Below are positions 1 through 8,482 of a stretch of 64,000 nt of DNA, piece after piece. The DNA is from Dyella sp. OK004. Its GTDB lineage: Bacteria; Pseudomonadota; Gammaproteobacteria; Xanthomonadales; Rhodanobacteraceae. Positions within the stretch are counted from its first letter, which is position 1. The number at the start of each line of letters is the position of its first letter. Both the position numbers and the translations under genes were made by a program. Under the pieces are notes generated by a model that worked only from the letters and a program-made list of their open reading frames with translations, was not told where the DNA came from and did no database searches. Location: contig NZ_FOZI01000002.1 in NCBI RefSeq assembly GCF_900114495.1, positions 558,001-622,000 of the forward strand, read 5' to 3'.

Positions 1-239
1 AGGGTCACCGCATCGCAGGGCATACCCTTGTTCGCCAGCTCGGTGATGGCGCGCCAGATCAGGCGATGGTCCTTGCGATAGAAGTCCTGCTCGCTGAGGC
101 GGTCGGCTACCTTGTCCAGCGCATCCGGGGCCAGCATCAGGCCGCCCAGCACCGCCTGTTCCGCATCGATGGAATGCGGCGGCACACGCAGCGCCTCAAT
201 GGCAGCGTTGCCGGACTTGCGATCGGGTGCAAAGGACAT
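1..239 (-). CDS. dnaB: Replicative DNA helicase DnaB, N-terminal part (cut by window edge)
   Basis: The first 79 codons of the replicative helicase that unwinds DNA at the fork as a hexamer. The visible protein begins MSFAPDRKSG and contains LRVPPHSIDAEQAVLGGLML, the hallmark start of the DnaB N-terminal (primase-interacting) domain; the ATPase domain lies outside the window. The ATG at 237-239 is the only good start before the motif. It lies downstream of rplI on the same strand, as in many Gammaproteobacteria, but is separated from it by a terminator-like hairpin and two DnaA-box-like sites, so it probably has its own promoter. Identification is firm despite truncation. Confidence 0.95.
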   Translation of the reverse strand, partial: MSFAPDRKSGNAAIEALRVPPHSIDAEQAVLGGLMLAPDALDKVADRLSEQDFYRKDHRLIWRAITELANKGMPCDAVT

Positions 240-335
240 CGAGTCTCCTCGCGACGTGGCGGGCGAGTCCGACCAACGTTGGTCGTCAGACTCAGAGGAT
301 ACGCGGCGTTTTCTCATGCGGCGAGACAATAACTC

Positions 336-365
336 TGTGGATAAGCTGTGGGTCGCGGTGGATAA
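336..365 (-). promoter_or_regulatory. Two DnaA-box-like sites upstream of dnaB
   Basis: On the minus strand, 336-344 reads TTATCCACA, a perfect match to the classical DnaA box, and 357-365 reads TTATCCACC, one mismatch away. Both point the same way, 21 bp apart, about 100-125 bp ahead of the dnaB start codon. The sequence match is direct; DnaA-dependent control of dnaB is an inference. Confidence 0.55.
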
Positions 366-388
366 AACCGCGCTTGCTACCAAAGCAA

Positions 389-410
389 ACGGGCGCCCGA
401 GGGCGCCCGT
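389..410 (-). terminator. Terminator-like hairpin between rplI and dnaB
   Basis: Perfect 9-bp stem (ACGGGCGCC at 389-397 with GGCGCCCGT at 402-410) around a 4-nt loop, 28 bp after the rplI stop in the minus direction. It is followed on that strand by a T-rich stretch (TTTGCTTT). It probably ends the ribosomal-protein transcript. Confidence 0.7.
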
Positions 411-438
411 CTGGATCAAAGCAGGCGATGGGTGCGGC

Positions 439-888
439 TTACTTCTCGCCGACCACGATCACCTTGACCGAGCTCTGCACATCAGCGTGCAGCGCGATCA
501 CGACATCGAACTCGCCGGTGGCGCGGATCGGGCCTTCGCCCTGGATCACTTCGTTCTTGTGCACGTCATGACCGATGGCCTGCAGGGCCTCGGAGATCTC
601 GCGCGGACCGACCGAGCCATACAGCTTGCCTTCCGGGCTGGAATGCGCGGCGATGGTCACCGACACATCAACCAGCTTGGCCTGGCGGGCCTGGGCATCG
701 GACAGCTGCTTGTTGGCCTTGGCTTCGTACTCAGCGCGGCGCTTCTCGAAGGCTTCGAGGTTGGCGGCGTTGATCGGCACGGCCTTGCCCTGCGGCAGCA
801 GGTAGTTACGGCCGTAACCCGGCTTGACCTTGACCTTGTCGCCCAGGTTGCCGAGGTTGCGGACTTTTTCGAGAAGAATCAGTTCCAT
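439..888 (-). CDS. rplI: 50S ribosomal protein L9
   Basis: L9 of the large ribosomal subunit, 149 residues, the usual bacterial length. The N-terminal domain starts [19 protein letters not shown] and carries the conserved [13 protein letters not shown] segment that binds 23S rRNA; a charged helix (about residues 45-75) links it to the C-terminal domain, which includes [10 protein letters not shown]. It is the last gene of the rpsF-rpsR-rplI operon, about 100 bp after rpsR with a strong intercistronic hairpin between them, and ends ahead of a terminator-like hairpin. Confidence 0.98.
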   Translation of the reverse strand: MELILLEKVRNLGNLGDKVKVKPGYGRNYLLPQGKAVPINAANLEAFEKRRAEYEAKANKQLSDAQARQAKLVDVSVTIAAHSSPEGKLYGSVGPREISEALQAIGHDVHKNEVIQGEGPIRATGEFDVVIALHADVQSSVKVIVVGEK

Positions 889-957
889 GGTGGTTCCTTT
901 TCGTTAGCACCGGTGTGGCCCGGCGCAGCCGTGGACGGTTGTCCGAAGGGTTGACCG

Positions 958-983
958 CCACGCCCGGCCGGGGCCGGGCGTGG
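958..983 (-). other. Strong intercistronic hairpin between rpsR and rplI
   Basis: An 11-bp perfect GC-rich stem (958-968 with 973-983) with a 4-nt loop lies in the gap between rpsR and rplI. No T-tract follows on the minus strand, so it looks more like an RNA-processing or stability element than a terminator. Confidence 0.45.
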
Positions 984-989
984 TTTCGA

Positions 990-1220
990 TCAGACGTCGT
1001 GGTTGTCGGTGTAGGGCAGCAGCGCCAGGAAGCGCGCGCGCTTCACAGCAATGGCCAGCTGACGCTGGTAGCGAGCCTTGGTACCGGTGATGCGGCTGGG
1101 AACGATCTTGCCGTTCTCAGTGATGTACTGGCGCAAGGTGTTGAGATCCTTGTAATCGATCTCTTTGACCTTTTCGGCCGTGAAGCGGCAGAACTTGCGG
1201 CGGCGGAAGAACTTGGACAT
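990..1220 (-). CDS. rpsR: 30S ribosomal protein S18
   Basis: Small-subunit protein S18, 76 residues, full length. It shows the conserved [12 protein letters not shown] start, the IDYKD segment and the [26 protein letters not shown] signature. It partners with S6 on the ribosome platform. The gene follows rpsF by 14 bp in the same operon, so the S6:S18 complex that forms in the ribosome is also made from adjacent cistrons; the leader upstream of rpsF looks able to bind that complex. Confidence 0.98.
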   Translation of the reverse strand: MSKFFRRRKFCRFTAEKVKEIDYKDLNTLRQYITENGKIVPSRITGTKARYQRQLAIAVKRARFLALLPYTDNHDV

Positions 1221-1234
1221 GGCTGGGCTCCTGA

Positions 1235-1669
1235 TCAGTCGTCGCTGTCGCGATCGTTGTCGCGGTCGTCACGGCCACCACGCGGGCGGTCGTCACCATC
1301 ACTGTCGTCGTCGCGGCGACGCGAGGACTTGGCGTCATCCTTTTCCTTCGACTTCAGGATGAAGGACTGCTCGGTATCAGCTTCGTCGCGCTTGACCACC
1401 AGGTGGCGCAGCACGGCGTCGTTGAAGCGGAAACCCGACTCCAGCTCGTTCAGCGCGTTCTGGCTGACTTCGATGTTGAGCATGACGTAGTGAGCCTTCG
1501 CCAGGTTCACGATCGGGTACGCCAGCTGGCGGCGGCCCCAATCTTCCAGGCGATGGATCTTGCCGCCGTCGGTTTCGATCAGCGCTTTGTAGCGCTCGAT
1601 CATGGCCGGGACCTGCTCGCTCTGGTCAGGGTGGACCAGGAACACAACTTCGTAATGTCGCAGGGACAT
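1235..1669 (-). CDS. rpsF: 30S ribosomal protein S6
   Basis: Small-subunit protein S6, 144 residues. I start it at the ATG at 1667-1669 ([20 protein letters not shown]), because the sequence upstream in frame has no S6 character and a good ribosome-binding site (AAGGAG) precedes this ATG. The ferredoxin-like core is followed by a long acidic/Arg tail ([13 protein letters not shown] and on) typical of proteobacterial S6. It is the first gene of rpsF-rpsR-rplI, with a sigma70-like promoter and structured leader upstream. Confidence 0.97.
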   Translation of the reverse strand: MSLRHYEVVFLVHPDQSEQVPAMIERYKALIETDGGKIHRLEDWGRRQLAYPIVNLAKAHYVMLNIEVSQNALNELESGFRFNDAVLRHLVVKRDEADTEQSFILKSKEKDDAKSSRRRDDDSDGDDRPRGGRDDRDNDRDSDD

Positions 1670-1703
1670 TGTTGGGTAACTCCTTGTGGATGCGGCCTTG
1701 CGG

Positions 1704-1737
1704 CCTTGCAGCCTCCCGTCGGTACGGTGAGGCAAGG
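1704..1737 (-). promoter_or_regulatory. Candidate S6:S18-binding leader hairpin of rpsF mRNA
   Basis: In the about 100-nt rpsF leader (minus strand) CCTTGC pairs with GCAAGG (6 bp). Inside this, CTC pairs with GAG and CCGT with ACGG, leaving an ACCG loop and an unpaired GCT on the 3' side. A hairpin with a bulge and CCG elements is the described layout of the S6:S18 leader motif that lets the S6:S18 complex repress its own operon. The pairing is seen in the sequence; its function is inferred from gene context. Confidence 0.5.
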
Positions 1738-1773
1738 TCCTGTCCGGGCCTCTTCAGGCTGGACAGAAGCGGA

Positions 1774-1803
1774 ATTGTAAGCGGGCGCAGGTGGTTAGCG
1801 CAA
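1774..1803 (-). promoter_or_regulatory. Sigma70-like promoter of the rpsF operon
   Basis: On the minus strand a -35-like TTGCGC (1798-1803) is followed after 18 bp by TACAAT (1774-1779). This predicts transcription starting near 1767 and a leader of about 100 nt before rpsF that contains the candidate S6:S18 hairpin. Confidence 0.55.
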
Positions 1804-1864
1804 GCGACTGAAATCATTGGGGAGGGGGCCACCCTAAATGGGCGACCCTGGCCGTATCAGCGCC

Positions 1865-2191
1865 TCAGGCGACGGTGAAACTCTCGCCGCAACCACATTC
1901 CCCGGTGGCGTTGGGGTTGTGGAACACGAAGCTGGCGTTCAGTCCCTGGCGCTGGAAGTCGATCACGGTGCCGTCCACCAGGGGCAGACTCTTGGGATCG
2001 ACGATCAGGCGCACGCCATCGACCTCCACCATCTGGTCGTCGGCGGTCACGGCGTCGGCCAGGTCCACCACATAGGCGAAGCCGGAGCAGCCAGTGCGCT
2101 TCACGCCGAAACGTACGCCGGCCGCAGCAGGCGTATTGGCCAGGAACTGACGCATGCGTTCGTTGGCGGCGGGTGTGATGGTGATGGTCAT
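1865..2191 (-). CDS. erpA: A-type iron-sulfur cluster carrier (ErpA/IscA family)
   Basis: A 108-residue HesB/IscA-family carrier that binds Fe-S clusters and passes them to apo-enzymes in the cytoplasm. The three cluster-binding cysteines are present in the right arrangement: CSGFAY in mid-protein and the C-terminal GECGCGESF. I start at ATG 2189-2191 (MTITITPAANERMRQFL); upstream in-frame residues do not resemble the family. It stands alone, divergent from asnS, not inside an isc or suf operon, which favours ErpA, though IscA-like naming cannot be excluded from sequence alone. Confidence 0.88.
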   Translation of the reverse strand: MTITITPAANERMRQFLANTPAAAGVRFGVKRTGCSGFAYVVDLADAVTADDQMVEVDGVRLIVDPKSLPLVDGTVIDFQRQGLNASFVFHNPNATGECGCGESFTVA

Positions 2192-2354
2192 GGGTGTGAG
2201 TGTGATCTGAAGTGCGGAAATAACCGCCGGAACCGTCGCGGTTCGGGCAAAGCCTACATTATCATGCCGGTTTGCCCCGAAATGACCTGCCTCGCAGCGC
2301 ATTTCGTCCCGGTTCCACGTGCCAGATGCGGCGCATAAGCAGGAGTTTCAATCC

Positions 2355-3755
<1,401 letters not shown>

Positions 3756-3769
3756 CAACGACCCGAGTC

Positions 3770-4648
3770 ATGCTCCAGCGCCAACCGGTACTTACCCTAC
3801 TACTGCTTGTCCTCACCTTGCTGCTTGGCGCCTGCCATACCGCAAAAATCCTGGTGCCGCCCAATCTGCGGCCACCGGAGGAAAACAGCTCCTCACTGGA
3901 CCAGGCGCGCACAGCACTGCAGCAGGCCACGCCCTGCTGCAGCAGCTTCGCGGATTTCTCGTTCCAGACGCCCCTGCCCTGGCGGCCCAAGGAATTCGAA
4001 CTGGGCCCGGGCAGCCTGGTGGCTAGCATCAACGGCGAGCGCAGCTATTTTCTGGCCTTCCGCCTGCCCTCCGATACCAAGCTGCCATACCGCGTGGCCC
4101 TGAAGTCGGAATTGAACGGCCGCTGGCTGCGCGCCAGCTATCTGTTCGCCCCTACCGTCACCCTGCTCGATGAAGCCTTTCAGCCGATCAACACGGAAGA
4201 CGTCGGCCTGTGCGAGCACATGGGCTGGACCAGCGAGACCACGGGTGCGTTCGGCAGTATCAAAGTGACCAACAAGCAGGCGCGCTATCTGGTGCTGTAC
4301 AGCTCGGCCAAGCAGCAGTCCGGCAGCACGTATTGGGAGCAGTCGCCGGCCGCGTTCTCCGCCGAAGCGCCGGTGAAGATGGCAGCCGCCGGAAACTTCC
4401 GCATTCCGCACGGTCCTGACGGCTCGGTGTGGATCGGCCTAATGAACAAGACTTACGCCGACGCTGTGGACAACGCGATCTGCGCCAAGGCACAGAAGGG
4501 CGAGGGCGTACTGAATACCTTGCGCACCGCCCTCCCTCTCGCGCCACTATGGCCGGGCACCGGCCCCACCACCGACGACAAATCGGCGACGGAAACCAAA
4601 CCAGCCGGCCAGAGCGGCGACAGCAAGCCCGGCGACGCCAGTAACTAG
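3770..4648 (+). CDS. MalM-family lipoprotein
   Basis: A 292-residue predicted lipoprotein. The start at ATG 3770 gives an N-terminal hydrophobic segment ending in the lipobox LLLGAC, so it should be anchored in the envelope. The region with CCSSFADFSF, then an all-beta stretch, resembles the periplasmic maltose-operon protein MalM, whose biochemical role is poorly defined. There are no maltose transport or amylolytic genes nearby: it sits between asnS and a small membrane protein. The C-terminal 40 residues are low-complexity (Lys/Asp/Ser/Gly). The family call is moderate and function is unknown. Confidence 0.65.
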   Translation: MLQRQPVLTLLLLVLTLLLGACHTAKILVPPNLRPPEENSSSLDQARTALQQATPCCSSFADFSFQTPLPWRPKEFELGPGSLVASINGERSYFLAFRLPSDTKLPYRVALKSELNGRWLRASYLFAPTVTLLDEAFQPINTEDVGLCEHMGWTSETTGAFGSIKVTNKQARYLVLYSSAKQQSGSTYWEQSPAAFSAEAPVKMAAAGNFRIPHGPDGSVWIGLMNKTYADAVDNAICAKAQKGEGVLNTLRTALPLAPLWPGTGPTTDDKSATETKPAGQSGDSKPGDASN

Positions 4649-4672
4649 CTGGCTTCCAGGAAACAGAACCGC

Positions 4673-4990
4673 ATGATCACGCTTTACCTATCACTGCTGT
4701 TCGCCGGCGTGATGTTCTTCCTGCTGCACTTCCTCGCGCAGTACCGCATCGCCGTGTTGATGCGCACGCGGCACGCGGCGCAGTGGCAGATCATCGCCGA
4801 ACCCGAAGGCAACCAGAAACCAGGCCTGCTACGCATATGGATGAGGCTGCAGCTCGCGCTGCGCTCGCCGATCCTGCCGGCACTGGAAGACACTGCCATC
4901 ACCCGCTGGCGACGCGTGTGGCGTTATTGTCCTTGGGCTGCCTGGGTGTGCTGGTTCGCCGCGTTGAGCATGCAGTGGATGGCACGCTAA
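4673..4990 (+). CDS. Small membrane protein of unknown function
   Basis: A 105-residue protein with a hydrophobic N-terminal helix (MITLYLSLLFAGVMFFLLHF) and a second, Trp-rich one near the C terminus (WAAWVCWFAALSMQW), with a basic cytoplasm-like middle. It has a plausible ribosome site (AGGA about 10 nt upstream) and sits tightly between the MalM-like gene and the SDR gene, so it is probably expressed with them. I do not recognise a family. Confidence 0.6.
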   Translation: MITLYLSLLFAGVMFFLLHFLAQYRIAVLMRTRHAAQWQIIAEPEGNQKPGLLRIWMRLQLALRSPILPALEDTAITRWRRVWRYCPWAAWVCWFAALSMQWMAR

Positions 4991-5014
4991 CCCGCAATCG
5001 ACAGGAGTAACACG

Positions 5015-5806
5015 ATGCAGTTGGATTTGAGCGGACGTCACGCCCTGGTCTGCGGTGCCTCACAAGGCATCGGCCGCGCAACCGCCATCGAGCTGGCCCA
5101 GCTCGGTGCCAACGTCACCGTGTTGGCACGCTCCGCCGACATCTTGAAAGCACTCGTCGACACCCTGCCGCGCACGCACGCCGAGCAGCAGCACCGCTGG
5201 CACGCCACCGACATGCTCGACACCGCGCGCCTGCTCACCGCCGCCACCGACATCGCTGCCATCGAGCCGGTGCAAATCCTCATCAACAATACCGGCGGCC
5301 CGCCGGGTGGAGCCGCGCATACGGCCGATCCTGCCGCGTTCGAGGCAGCCTTCCGTCAGCATGTGCTGGCCGGCCAGGCATTGGTGCAGTCCGTACTGCA
5401 CGGCATGCGCGCCAGCGGCTACGGCCGCATCGTCAACGTGATCTCCACGTCGGTGAAAGAGCCGATCCCCGGCCTGGGCGTCTCCAACACCATCCGCGCC
5501 GCGGTGGCGGCCTGGGCCAAGACCCTGTCCGGTGAACTCGCCGCCGACGGCATCACTGTCAACAACGTACTGCCCGGCTATACCCGCACCGGCCGGCTGG
5601 ATGGCCTGCTGGAAGCCCAGTCCGCCAGCACCGGTCGCAGCAAGGAAGAACTCGCGCGCGGCATGCTCGCCACCGTGCCGGCCGGCCGCTTCGGCGAACC
5701 CGAAGAAATCGCCGCGGTAATCGCCTTCCTGTGCACTCCCGCTGCGGCGTACGTCAATGGTGTGAGCATTGCGGTGGACGGCGGGCGCACGCGAGCGCTG
5801 AGCTGA
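5015..5806 (+). CDS. Short-chain dehydrogenase/reductase-like protein with altered catalytic motif
   Basis: A 263-residue Rossmann-fold SDR with the cofactor motif GASQGIGRATAIELA near the N terminus, NNTGGPPGG at the expected NAG-like position and PGYTRT after the active-site helix. The usual YxxxK pair is not there: the equivalent stretch reads VSNTIRAAV, so Tyr and Lys appear replaced by Ser/Asn and Arg. Such SN-xx-R variants form a subgroup of SDRs. It opens a four-gene set with the semialdehyde dehydrogenase, carbonic anhydrase and RidA protein, suggesting a role in the same aromatic/amino-acid breakdown route. AGGAG precedes the start. Confidence 0.82.
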   Translation: MQLDLSGRHALVCGASQGIGRATAIELAQLGANVTVLARSADILKALVDTLPRTHAEQQHRWHATDMLDTARLLTAATDIAAIEPVQILINNTGGPPGGAAHTADPAAFEAAFRQHVLAGQALVQSVLHGMRASGYGRIVNVISTSVKEPIPGLGVSNTIRAAVAAWAKTLSGELAADGITVNNVLPGYTRTGRLDGLLEAQSASTGRSKEELARGMLATVPAGRFGEPEEIAAVIAFLCTPAAAYVNGVSIAVDGGRTRALS

Positions 5807-5866
5807 CCGGACCGCATACGGCGGCGTCCGGTGCAATCGCCGGCCTCAGGAATTAAGCTTGCACGG

Positions 5867-7318
5867 ATGCCAAGCCTGCGCCTCGCCAACCTCATCGACG
5901 GTCGCCTGCAGGCGCCGCGCCAGGATCGTTGGCTCGACGTGTTCGAGCCGGCCACCGGTAAGGTTTTCGCGCATTGCCCCGATTCCGATGCCGACGATGT
6001 CGCCGCTGCCGTAGCGGCCGCACAGCGTGCTGCATCTGCATGGGCCGCGACCTCCACCGAACAGCGCGCCCATTTGCTGCATCGGCTGGCCGATCTGATC
6101 GAAGCTCGCGTCGACGAGTTCGCCGCGCTGGAATCGCGCGACAGCGGCAAGCTGCTAAGCCTCGCGCGCAGCCTCGACATTCCCCGTGCGGTGAGCAACC
6201 TGCGCTACTTCGCTGCTGCCGTTGTGCCCTGGAGCAGCGAATCCCACGCCATGGAGCTGGGTGCGATCAACTACACGCTGCGCCAGCCGCTCGGCGTAGT
6301 CGGCTGCATCAGCCCGTGGAATCTGCCGCTGTATCTGTTCACCTGGAAGATCGCGCCCGCCCTGGCTGCCGGCAACGCGGTAGTGGCGAAGCCTTCCGAA
6401 ATCACGCCCTGCACGGCTGCCCTGCTAGGCGAGCTGAGCATCGAAGCCGGCTTTCCCGCAGGCGTGTTGAATATCGTGCAGGGTCACGGCCCTATCGTGG
6501 GCCAGGCCATCGTGGAGCATCCCGGAATCAAGGCGGTATCGTTCACCGGCAGCACCCGAACCGGCGCGCAGATCGCCACGGCAGCTGCGCCACACTTCAA
6601 GAAACTCTCGCTGGAACTCGGCGGCAAGAATCCCGCCATCGTATTTGCCGATACCGAACTCAGCGAAGCCAACCTCGACACCATCGTGCGCTCCGGTTTC
6701 GCCAACCAGGGCGAGATCTGCCTGTGCGGCTCGCGCCTGCTGGTGCAGCGCGCGATCTACGACAGCTTCCGCGAGCGCTACCTCGCGCGCGTTCGCGCAC
6801 TGCGCGTCGGCGATCCGCTCGATACCTCAAGCGATCTTGGCGCGCTCGTTTCGCAGCCACATTTCGACAAGGTGATGGCTTGCATCGCGCAAGCGCGGGA
6901 CGAAGGCGGCCAGGTCCTCTGCGGTGGCAAGGCCATCACACTACCCGGCGCTCACGCTGGAGGCTGGTATGTCGCCCCCACCGTCATCGAAGGCTTAGCG
7001 CCCGATGCGGTCACCAACCAGCAAGAAATCTTCGGCCCGGTGGTCAGCCTGATTCCGTTCGAGGATGAGGCCGAAGCACTCGCCATCGCCAACGGCACCG
7101 GCTACGGCCTGGCCGCCTCGCTATGGACTACCAATCTTGCACGCGCACATCGCTTCGGCGCGCAGCTCGACTTCGGCATCGTGTGGATCAATTGCTGGCT
7201 GCTGCGCGACCTACGCACGCCTTTCGGCGGCACCAAACAATCCGGGCTCGGTCGCGAAGGTGGCGTGGAAGCGCTGCGCTTCTTCACTGAGCCAAAAAAT
7301 ATTTGCATCCGTTACTGA
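5867..7318 (+). CDS. Aldehyde dehydrogenase, 2-aminomuconic/2-hydroxymuconic semialdehyde type
   Basis: NAD(P)-dependent aldehyde dehydrogenase, 483 residues from the ATG at 5867 (MPSLRLANLIDG); a GTG at 5831 would add 12 residues. It has the fold signatures SPWNLPLYLFTWK, FTGSTRTG, the general-base Glu in LELGGKNPA and the catalytic Cys in NQGEICLCGSR. The C-terminal WLLRDLRTPFGG...GREGG...FFTEPKN pattern is what I associate with muconic semialdehyde dehydrogenases of the kynurenine and meta-cleavage routes. The downstream RidA protein, resembling 2-aminomuconate deaminase, supports the 2-aminomuconate substrate. Substrate is inferred. Confidence 0.88.
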   Translation: MPSLRLANLIDGRLQAPRQDRWLDVFEPATGKVFAHCPDSDADDVAAAVAAAQRAASAWAATSTEQRAHLLHRLADLIEARVDEFAALESRDSGKLLSLARSLDIPRAVSNLRYFAAAVVPWSSESHAMELGAINYTLRQPLGVVGCISPWNLPLYLFTWKIAPALAAGNAVVAKPSEITPCTAALLGELSIEAGFPAGVLNIVQGHGPIVGQAIVEHPGIKAVSFTGSTRTGAQIATAAAPHFKKLSLELGGKNPAIVFADTELSEANLDTIVRSGFANQGEICLCGSRLLVQRAIYDSFRERYLARVRALRVGDPLDTSSDLGALVSQPHFDKVMACIAQARDEGGQVLCGGKAITLPGAHAGGWYVAPTVIEGLAPDAVTNQQEIFGPVVSLIPFEDEAEALAIANGTGYGLAASLWTTNLARAHRFGAQLDFGIVWINCWLLRDLRTPFGGTKQSGLGREGGVEALRFFTEPKNICIRY

Positions 7319-7328
7319 GAGCATCCCT

Positions 7329-7997
7329 TTGAAAAGCCCTTTGCAAGACCTGATCGACAGCAACCGCCGCTGGTCGGCGGCCGTGCGCGCGGAAGATCCG
7401 CGCTTTTTTGAGCGCCTCGCCCAGCAACAAGCCCCCAGGTATCTGTGGATCGGCTGCTCCGACTCGCGCGTGCCGGCCACGCAGATCGTCGACCTGCCAC
7501 CCGGCGACATCTTCGTGCAGCGCAATGTCGCCAACGTGGTATCGCACACCGACCTCAACTGCCTCAGCACCATCCAGTTCGCCGTGGACGCGCTCAAGGT
7601 GGAGCATATTCTCGTGGTGGGCCACTACGGCTGCGGCGGTGTACAGGCCGTGCTGGATGATCGCCGCCTGGGCCTGGTCGACAACTGGCTTCGTCACGTG
7701 GGCGATGTCGCGCAGAAGCACACGGGCATGCTGGCATCGCTTGACCTGATGCACCTGCGCAACAGTCGCCTGTGCGAACTCAATGCGATCGAGCAGGTGG
7801 TCAACGTCTGCCGCACCACGATGGTGATGGACGCGTGGGAGCGCGGCCAGAAACTGTCGGTGCATGCCTGGTGCTACAGCCTTTTCGACGGCCATATAAA
7901 TGACTTGGGCATGCACGTCAGCTCGCGTGAGGAACTGCTTCCTGCTTACGAGCAGGCCCTGCAGCGGCTGACGCAAGTACAGGAACCCTTGCGATGA
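7329..7997 (+). CDS. can: Beta-carbonic anhydrase
   Basis: Zinc enzyme interconverting CO2 and bicarbonate in the cytoplasm; 222 residues, very like E. coli Can (220). Zinc ligands and catalytic dyad are visible: Cys43, Asp45 and Arg47 in WIGCSDSR, His99 and Cys102 in VGHYGCGG. No ATG is available near the true N terminus; I infer a TTG start at 7329 (MKSPLQDLIDSN...), preceded by a GAGAG element overlapping the end of the dehydrogenase gene. The next gene's ATG overlaps its stop (ATGA at 7994-7997), implying coupled translation with the RidA gene. Confidence 0.93.
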   Translation: MKSPLQDLIDSNRRWSAAVRAEDPRFFERLAQQQAPRYLWIGCSDSRVPATQIVDLPPGDIFVQRNVANVVSHTDLNCLSTIQFAVDALKVEHILVVGHYGCGGVQAVLDDRRLGLVDNWLRHVGDVAQKHTGMLASLDLMHLRNSRLCELNAIEQVVNVCRTTMVMDAWERGQKLSVHAWCYSLFDGHINDLGMHVSSREELLPAYEQALQRLTQVQEPLR

Positions 7998-8422
7998 GCA
8001 ACGTCGTGCGCACCGACAGCGCACCAGCGCCGGTCGGCGCGTATCCACATGCGCGGCGCGTGGGCCAGCTGCTGTTTCTCTCTGGTGTCGGCCCGCGCAC
8101 GCCCGGTAGCAATGCGATTCCCGGCAATGTGTATGACACCGATGGAAAACTGACTGGTTATGACATGGAAGCACAATGCCGGCAGGTGTTCGCCAATGTG
8201 CGTGCTGTGCTCGAAGCCAGCGGTGCGCGCTGGGAAGACCTGGTCGACGTGACGGTGTATCTCACCGACATGGCGCGCGATTTCTCGACCTACAACCGCC
8301 TCTACGCCGAATACTTCGCGGGCGTCGACGCCTGCCGCACCACGCTGGGCATCACAGCGCTGCCCACACCGATCGCGATCGAGCTGAAGTGCATCGCCGC
8401 CCTGCCGTCGGCAGTGGACTGA
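7994..8422 (+). CDS. RidA-family protein, probable 2-aminomuconate deaminase
   Basis: A 142-residue RidA/YjgF-family trimeric deaminase. It has the family signatures (NVYDTDGKLTGYDMEAQ, VTVYLTDM, ACRTTLGI and ALPTPIAIELKCIA), and its length equals that of Pseudomonas 2-aminomuconate deaminase rather than the shorter (about 128) RidA enamine deaminases. Together with the upstream semialdehyde dehydrogenase it suggests lower kynurenine (tryptophan) degradation through 2-aminomuconate. It starts by ATGA overlap with can and is followed by a bidirectional terminator. The family is certain, the substrate probable. Confidence 0.82.
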   Translation: MSNVVRTDSAPAPVGAYPHARRVGQLLFLSGVGPRTPGSNAIPGNVYDTDGKLTGYDMEAQCRQVFANVRAVLEASGARWEDLVDVTVYLTDMARDFSTYNRLYAEYFAGVDACRTTLGITALPTPIAIELKCIAALPSAVD

Positions 8423-8425
8423 TCA

Positions 8426-8461
8426 AACAAAAAGCCACGCCGGTTTCGCCGGCGGGGCTTT
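8426..8461. terminator. Bidirectional terminator
   Basis: AAAGCC (8431-8436) pairs with GGCTTT (8456-8461) and, inside, CGCCGG with CCGGCG around a TTTCG loop. A-rich sequence on the left gives a T-run on the minus strand, so it can end both the RidA operon (plus) and the small exported-protein gene (minus). Confidence 0.75.
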
Positions 8462-8482
8462 GAGTACAGCGTACAGGCTCGA

